64,000 nucleotides of DNA from Lamellibrachia columna (Eukaryota > Annelida > Polychaeta > Sabellida > Siboglinidae), in contig OY759265.1 of NCBI GenBank assembly GCA_963662155.1, forward strand, positions 41,785,162-41,849,161. Direction: 5' to 3'. The first letter of the stretch is position 1. Each line of letters starts with the position of its first letter. Shown here one piece after another: positions 21,566-64,000 of the stretch. The notes beneath the pieces were generated by a model. That model was not told the DNA's origin and did not search any database. It saw only the letters and a list, made by a program, of their open reading frames with translations. A program made the translations under genes and the position numbers.

Positions 21566-21712
21566 ACAGCTTTTATTGTCTCTTCCGAAAGACACGGGCA
21601 AAGTGGGGTGAACGAAATTGCCCAGGTTTCGAAACGGCAACAGGTGGTTTTGAACTTTGGTCCCCTCAACTGACAGTCCGACGCTCTACCACACGATCAC
21701 CACACCCCATGC
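21566..21712 (-). mobile_element. tRNA-derived SINE, 3'-truncated at the satellite junction
   Basis: On the minus strand a tRNA-like head has an A-box-like tggtagagcgtcgg (about 21679-21692) and a B-box-like aagttcaaaac (about 21647-21657), the pol III promoter spacing of a tRNA. It is followed by a core GTGTCTTTCGGAAGAGACA (about 21577-21595). The same core occurs in the SINE at 36636. The element stops at the GCTGGG terminus, so the satellite element probably inserted into or replaced its tail. Confidence 0.75.
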
Positions 21713-23552
21713 AGGCTCAGTAAACTATATTGTGCTTACACACAGACAGTCCAAATCAATATTAACTAATTTCTCCAAACACTTCTTTCATTCACTCCAG
21801 TGAATTAAATAATGTTTATTTTATGCAAGATCAGAGTCGTACAGAAACATATTTTAAGCGCCACGCAAGTCATAACACAAACCAAACACATTAAACGATT
21901 TTTCAAGATTTGGTTAGCAAACCAGGGGCGGATGTATGGGGCATGAGATGCGTACATTGCTTGGCCCTATGTGAAAAAGCTTTTTTACAGTACAACAGAT
22001 AATGCCATTTCGAGTCTTAATTTTCGAATTGTCCAAGAGGAGCATACCCCATATGCCTCTACCAAAGCGATGCACCATTGCCACTTACTGTAGATCATCC
22101 AGAAATATCCATGCCCATACTGAAAATCCTGGATCCGCCCCGGCATACTAAAAAATCTTAAGTGCAAAAATTAGCTTCTTTAACAAATCTGTTCAGATTT
22201 AGACTATGTGTCCATACATCTGATTCCTGACTGTGGTCACTGGTCACATTGATAAATAATTCATAACACTCTGCAGCCATTGTCGTCCATGCACTTAATA
22301 GGTTAATTACTAACTTGATACTTTCGTGATGCTATTTCACCAAAGCTTGCTTGGTCTTGAGGACCACGGTTTCCAAACGGGCTCTGGTAGAATATTGATA
22401 ATATTTAGTCATATCTTATTGATCTGGCTTTTTAAACTAATCAGGTAAATAATATGCTGCCAATTTCACACAATAACATCATGGATAAATATACCACTTG
22501 GATAAATATAAATGTATAGCTTGGATAAATACACCAATTAAATAAATAAAACCACTTGGATAAATAAATAAACAAACATACATCTTGGGTAAATAAAATA
22601 GCACGTGCTGTCACTTAAAGCTTGGCTGCATGCAAATATGTAGACAATCACATATGCTTCTGCACATTACGATTATTTACTCTTGGTTATGTATCCCTGG
22701 TAACTAAATGATTGGCGATTTAAATAATTTTTTTTTGCATGGAACCACTTTAATTTACAACACCATAATAAATTAGATAGCTTACAAGCAGAATGTAATA
22801 ATCAATGCTTTAATTTTACCCTCCTAATGCTGTATGGTATGTATAAACAAATAATTGTAATCAGTGGTTCATTTTCTGTGTTCTTAACGCATCATTATAA
22901 AGTATCATTTAAAACCACAAACATAACATAATAAAACATTGAGCATTTCATTTCAAGAGGCATATATTCTGTAGGTAACTTTGGTGGACTTGACAGGTTT
23001 GTGTTTAGATATTGTAGGAAATGCCTCATCTGCGCTACTTGAATAAAGTGTCAGAACTGTTAAAGCATTCGTGGCGACTTTGCTATAAATCGATTACCTC
23101 TCACTTGTTTTAAATATACTCATTACATAAAGCCTTGTTTATTTAGAATGCCGATGTTTGAAGGTTTGTCTTGTGTAATCGGCAGGTGTGAATTTCACTT
23201 TCACTGTCAGTATCTGACTAGCATATATCACATATGTTTTGTCCACGATTATCGCAATTGTGTTGTATCTTGCAAACATACTTTTCTGAAGAGAAATGTT
23301 ATTTTGTATGCACATAATTCTGTCTCTGTTGAAGAGGAATTTCTTTAGGGGGGGAGTAGAATAAGGAAGTTTGACATGTATTAATTTATCATTTATTTGT
23401 ACATGGGTTAAATGACTGGGGGTGAATGACTGAGAGCTAACACAGCTATAATCAATAACACACACAAGATACAACACACAAAACACAGTTTCTCGTCAGA
23501 TTGTCATGTACCCAGCTATGTATATATGGGTAAGAAATGTAGCAATGAGCTT
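21713..23552. other. No gene seen
   Basis: AT-rich non-repetitive sequence downstream of the TRPM-like gene. A repeated gataaata-type stretch at 22480-22590 is a weak simple repeat. Nothing else is supported. Confidence 0.45.
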
Positions 23553-63934
<40,382 letters not shown>

Positions 63935-64000
63935 CTGCAGACAGAAAGGATTTAATTACCATATCTGAGTCTATAAAGCTGCCCTGAAAATATTTTATTT

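Noticed and set aside
21573..21712. True tRNA gene
   Set aside because: Box A- and B-like motifs are present but no cloverleaf or anticodon arm can be built with confidence, and a SINE core follows directly.

Overview
This is eukaryotic, AT-rich, intron-rich invertebrate DNA. The host gene, the mix of CR1-, RTE-, Ty3- and Penelope-type retroelements, Harbinger and pogo-like transposons and tRNA-derived SINEs fit a marine lophotrochozoan such as a mollusc; the species cannot be fixed from sequence alone.

One host gene is readable. A TRPM-family cation channel runs on the minus strand from beyond the right edge to about 23.55 kb. I place nine exons with high or good support (63.7, 62.1, 60.5, 56.9, 51.8, 49.7, 44.4, 30.9 and 26.0 kb), a tenth with less certain borders (61.3 kb) and two small 3' candidates (24.8 and 23.6 kb). 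They cover the pre-S1 region, S1-S6, the pore, the TRP helix and the start of a C-terminal coiled coil. Splice phases agree from exon to exon up to 26.0 kb, where an in-frame TAG complicates the 3' end. The N-terminal TRPM homology region lies outside the window.

Almost everything else is mobile DNA. 0-9.9 kb: LINE pieces (one 5'-truncated LINE with an unbroken RT frame), a minisatellite, a 456-bp MITE and an AT-rich 272-bp satellite. 10.0-17.3 kb: a segment bounded by matching inverted ends whose flanks rejoin into a 30-bp repeat unit; it carries a near-full-length CR1 LINE. 16.3-21.6 kb: a 275-bp direct repeat around a multi-exon gene with an 18-bp Asp/His-rich coding repeat and a DUF4806-like segment, then a 194-bp near-perfect palindrome and an inverted relative of the 8-10 kb satellite. 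27-34.7 kb: a decayed CR1 (PHD finger, esterase-like ORF1, EN/RT), a local 862-bp duplication and a roughly 730-bp fold-back in another LINE. 36.4-42.3 kb: a decayed Harbinger transposon with perfect 22-bp terminal repeats, a DDE nuclease and a partner gene. 42.6-51.7 kb: pogo-like ends, CR1 pieces, a Ty3-type retrotransposon that has lost its RT active-site block, and a Penelope-like GIY-YIG insertion with a 12-bp target duplication inside a CR1. 52.7-55.7 kb: an RTE-type LINE. 59.4-60.4 kb: a young-looking CR1 3' part.

The strongest leads are the two nested elements sharing a CCCAGC...GCTGGG end motif around satellites, the captured gene at 18.4-20.3 kb, the three palindromes of very different sizes, and a SINE whose tail matches that of a resident LINE.
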